From Chloroflexota bacterium (GTDB taxonomy: Bacteria; Chloroflexota; Anaerolineae; Aggregatilineales; Phototrophicaceae): a stretch of 13,938 nt of DNA. How positions within the stretch are numbered: the first letter of the stretch is position 1; each line of letters opens with the position of its first letter. The stretch is from NCBI GenBank assembly GCA_023430545.1, contig JAEZAF010000066.1, positions 1 to 13,938 on the forward strand, given 5' to 3'. Positions 12,934 to 13,938 of this stretch are shown here, one piece after another. The position numbers were made by a program, and so were the translations under genes. The notes beneath the pieces are model-generated. The model searched no databases and had not been told where the DNA came from. It saw nothing but the letters and a program-made list of their open reading frames with translations.

Positions 12934-13938
12934 ATGAAAGTACTGGTCACTGGTGGTGCAGGTTATATCGGCAGCCATACCGTCGCACTGCTGATCGAAA
13001 AGGGTTATGAAGTCGTCGTCTTTGATAATCTGAGCGCAGGACATCGTGCGGCAGTCCATCCCAATGCGGCCTTCGTCGAGGGGGATCTGCTCAACCCGTC
13101 GCAGATCGAGGCGCTCTTTACATCGAATGCACGCGGGGATCAGCCGCCCTTCGATGGCATTCTGCATTTCGCCTCCCATATTCAGGTTGGCGAGAGCATG
13201 CGCGATCCCTTCAAGTATTTCAACGACAATTTTGTCGGCATGCTCAATCTGCTGAAGGTGGCAACCGCGCAGGGTGTGGACCGCTTTATTCTGTCTTCAA
13301 CCGCCAACCTGTTCGACGCGCCCAACCGTATCCCGATTGACGAGACCGAACCGCTGATCCCCGGCAGCGTCTACGGCGAGACCAAATACCTCGGCGAACG
13401 TCTGCTGATGTGGATGGAACGCATTTATAACCTGAAATTCTGCTGCCTGCGCTATTTCAATGCGGCGGGTGCGCACAGCTCCGGTGACATCGGTGAGGCG
13501 CATGACCCCGAAACGCACCTGATCCCGATTATGCTTCAGGTGGCACTCGGCCAGCGTGAAGGCCTCACCATCTTCGGGAATGACTATGACACCCCTGATG
13601 GCACCTGCATCCGTGATTATATCCACGTGACTGATCTCGCCGATGCGCACATCCTCGCGCTGGAAGCACTGGCCGACGGTCAGAGCCGCGTCTACAACCT
13701 CGGCAGCGGACAGGGCTACTCGGTACTTGAGGTGCTGGAAACCGTCCGCGAGATCACCGGCCACCCCATCCCGGCAGACTATGCCCCACGCCGCGCCGGA
13801 GACCTCCCCAAACTGGTCGCGGACAGCACACGGATCAAGCAGGAATTAGGCTGGAAGCCGCAGTACGACGACCTGCGCAAAATCGTTGAGAGCGCATGGC
13901 GCTGGCACAGCACCCATCCCAACGGCTACAACAACTAA
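12934..13938 (+). CDS. galE: UDP-glucose 4-epimerase
   Basis: The 334-residue enzyme interconverts UDP-glucose and UDP-galactose using tightly bound NAD, feeding the Leloir pathway and surface polysaccharides. The NAD motif GGAGYIGSH is at 7-15, D31-N32 binds the cofactor ribose, the active-site region SSTA is at 121-124, and Y147 and K151 form YGETK. LRYFNAAGAHSSGDIGE and RDYIHVTDLADAH are GalE-specific. The usual segment after SSTA (VYG) reads NLFDAPNRIP here, and the normal HFA-(A/G) region reads HFASHIQVGES, so it belongs to a divergent GalE branch and might prefer another UDP-sugar. AAGGAAG at 12920-12926 supports the start. The stop is the last codon of the window, so the gene is complete. 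Confidence 0.93.
   Translation: MKVLVTGGAGYIGSHTVALLIEKGYEVVVFDNLSAGHRAAVHPNAAFVEGDLLNPSQIEALFTSNARGDQPPFDGILHFASHIQVGESMRDPFKYFNDNFVGMLNLLKVATAQGVDRFILSSTANLFDAPNRIPIDETEPLIPGSVYGETKYLGERLLMWMERIYNLKFCCLRYFNAAGAHSSGDIGEAHDPETHLIPIMLQVALGQREGLTIFGNDYDTPDGTCIRDYIHVTDLADAHILALEALADGQSRVYNLGSGQGYSVLEVLETVREITGHPIPADYAPRRAGDLPKLVADSTRIKQELGWKPQYDDLRKIVESAWRWHSTHPNGYNN

Overview
The window is a moderately GC-rich bacterial chromosome segment with ordinary bacterial signals: Shine-Dalgarno sites, sigma70-like promoters and a classic intrinsic terminator. The gene set suggests a member of the Chloroflexota, probably Anaerolineae-like. The clues are a TPR protein with a long Ser/Asp-rich linker and a C-terminal membrane anchor, orphan response-regulator-like proteins with eroded acidic pockets, and an FMN-riboswitch-controlled NMT1/THI5-type ABC transporter. 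No single marker proves the phylum. There is no sign of phage, plasmid, CRISPR or insertion sequence.

Layout, left to right. (1) 1-167, minus strand: the start of a small two-helix membrane protein, cut by the window edge. (2) 380-1636, plus: a tail-anchored TPR protein, divergent from the first gene. (3) 1738-2016, plus: rpsT (ribosomal protein S20), with its own promoter and a strong intrinsic terminator. (4) 2088-2780, minus: an orphan OmpR/PhoB-type regulator. (5) 2781-3274: a non-coding gap rich in inverted repeats. (6) 3275-5170, plus: an M20-family metallopeptidase followed 15 bp later by a short-chain dehydrogenase. (7) 5282-6130, plus: a receiver-like plus GAF protein. (8) 6131-6251: a convergent gap with a 13-bp hairpin. 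(9) 6252-11035, minus: a probable operon. In transcription order it holds an ABC permease, a periplasmic substrate-binding protein, an ABC ATPase, a class V aminotransferase of the cysteine-desulfurase-like VC1184 type, and a single-pass membrane protein. (10) 11036-11613: the leader of that operon, with a sigma70-like promoter, a complete FMN riboswitch aptamer and an intrinsic terminator that ends one base before the permease start codon. (11) 11922-12860, plus: a putative lipoprotein. (12) 12934-13938, plus: UDP-glucose 4-epimerase (galE), complete, its stop codon being the last three bases of the window.

The clearest functional story is the minus-strand operon. The riboswitch senses FMN, and the three genes beneath it encode a full importer (permease, binding protein, ATPase) of the pyrimidine-precursor/riboflavin class. 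The best reading is a RibXY-type riboflavin (or related flavin precursor) uptake system shut off when FMN is plentiful. The aminotransferase and membrane protein lie downstream on the same strand, but may have their own promoter at about 8088-8116.

The aptamer and the transporter type are known classes. The less ordinary points are the arrangement of the leader (a spacer of about 280 nt, a terminator touching the start codon, an internal -10-like box), the pair of degenerate receivers, and the structured gap at 2781-3274.
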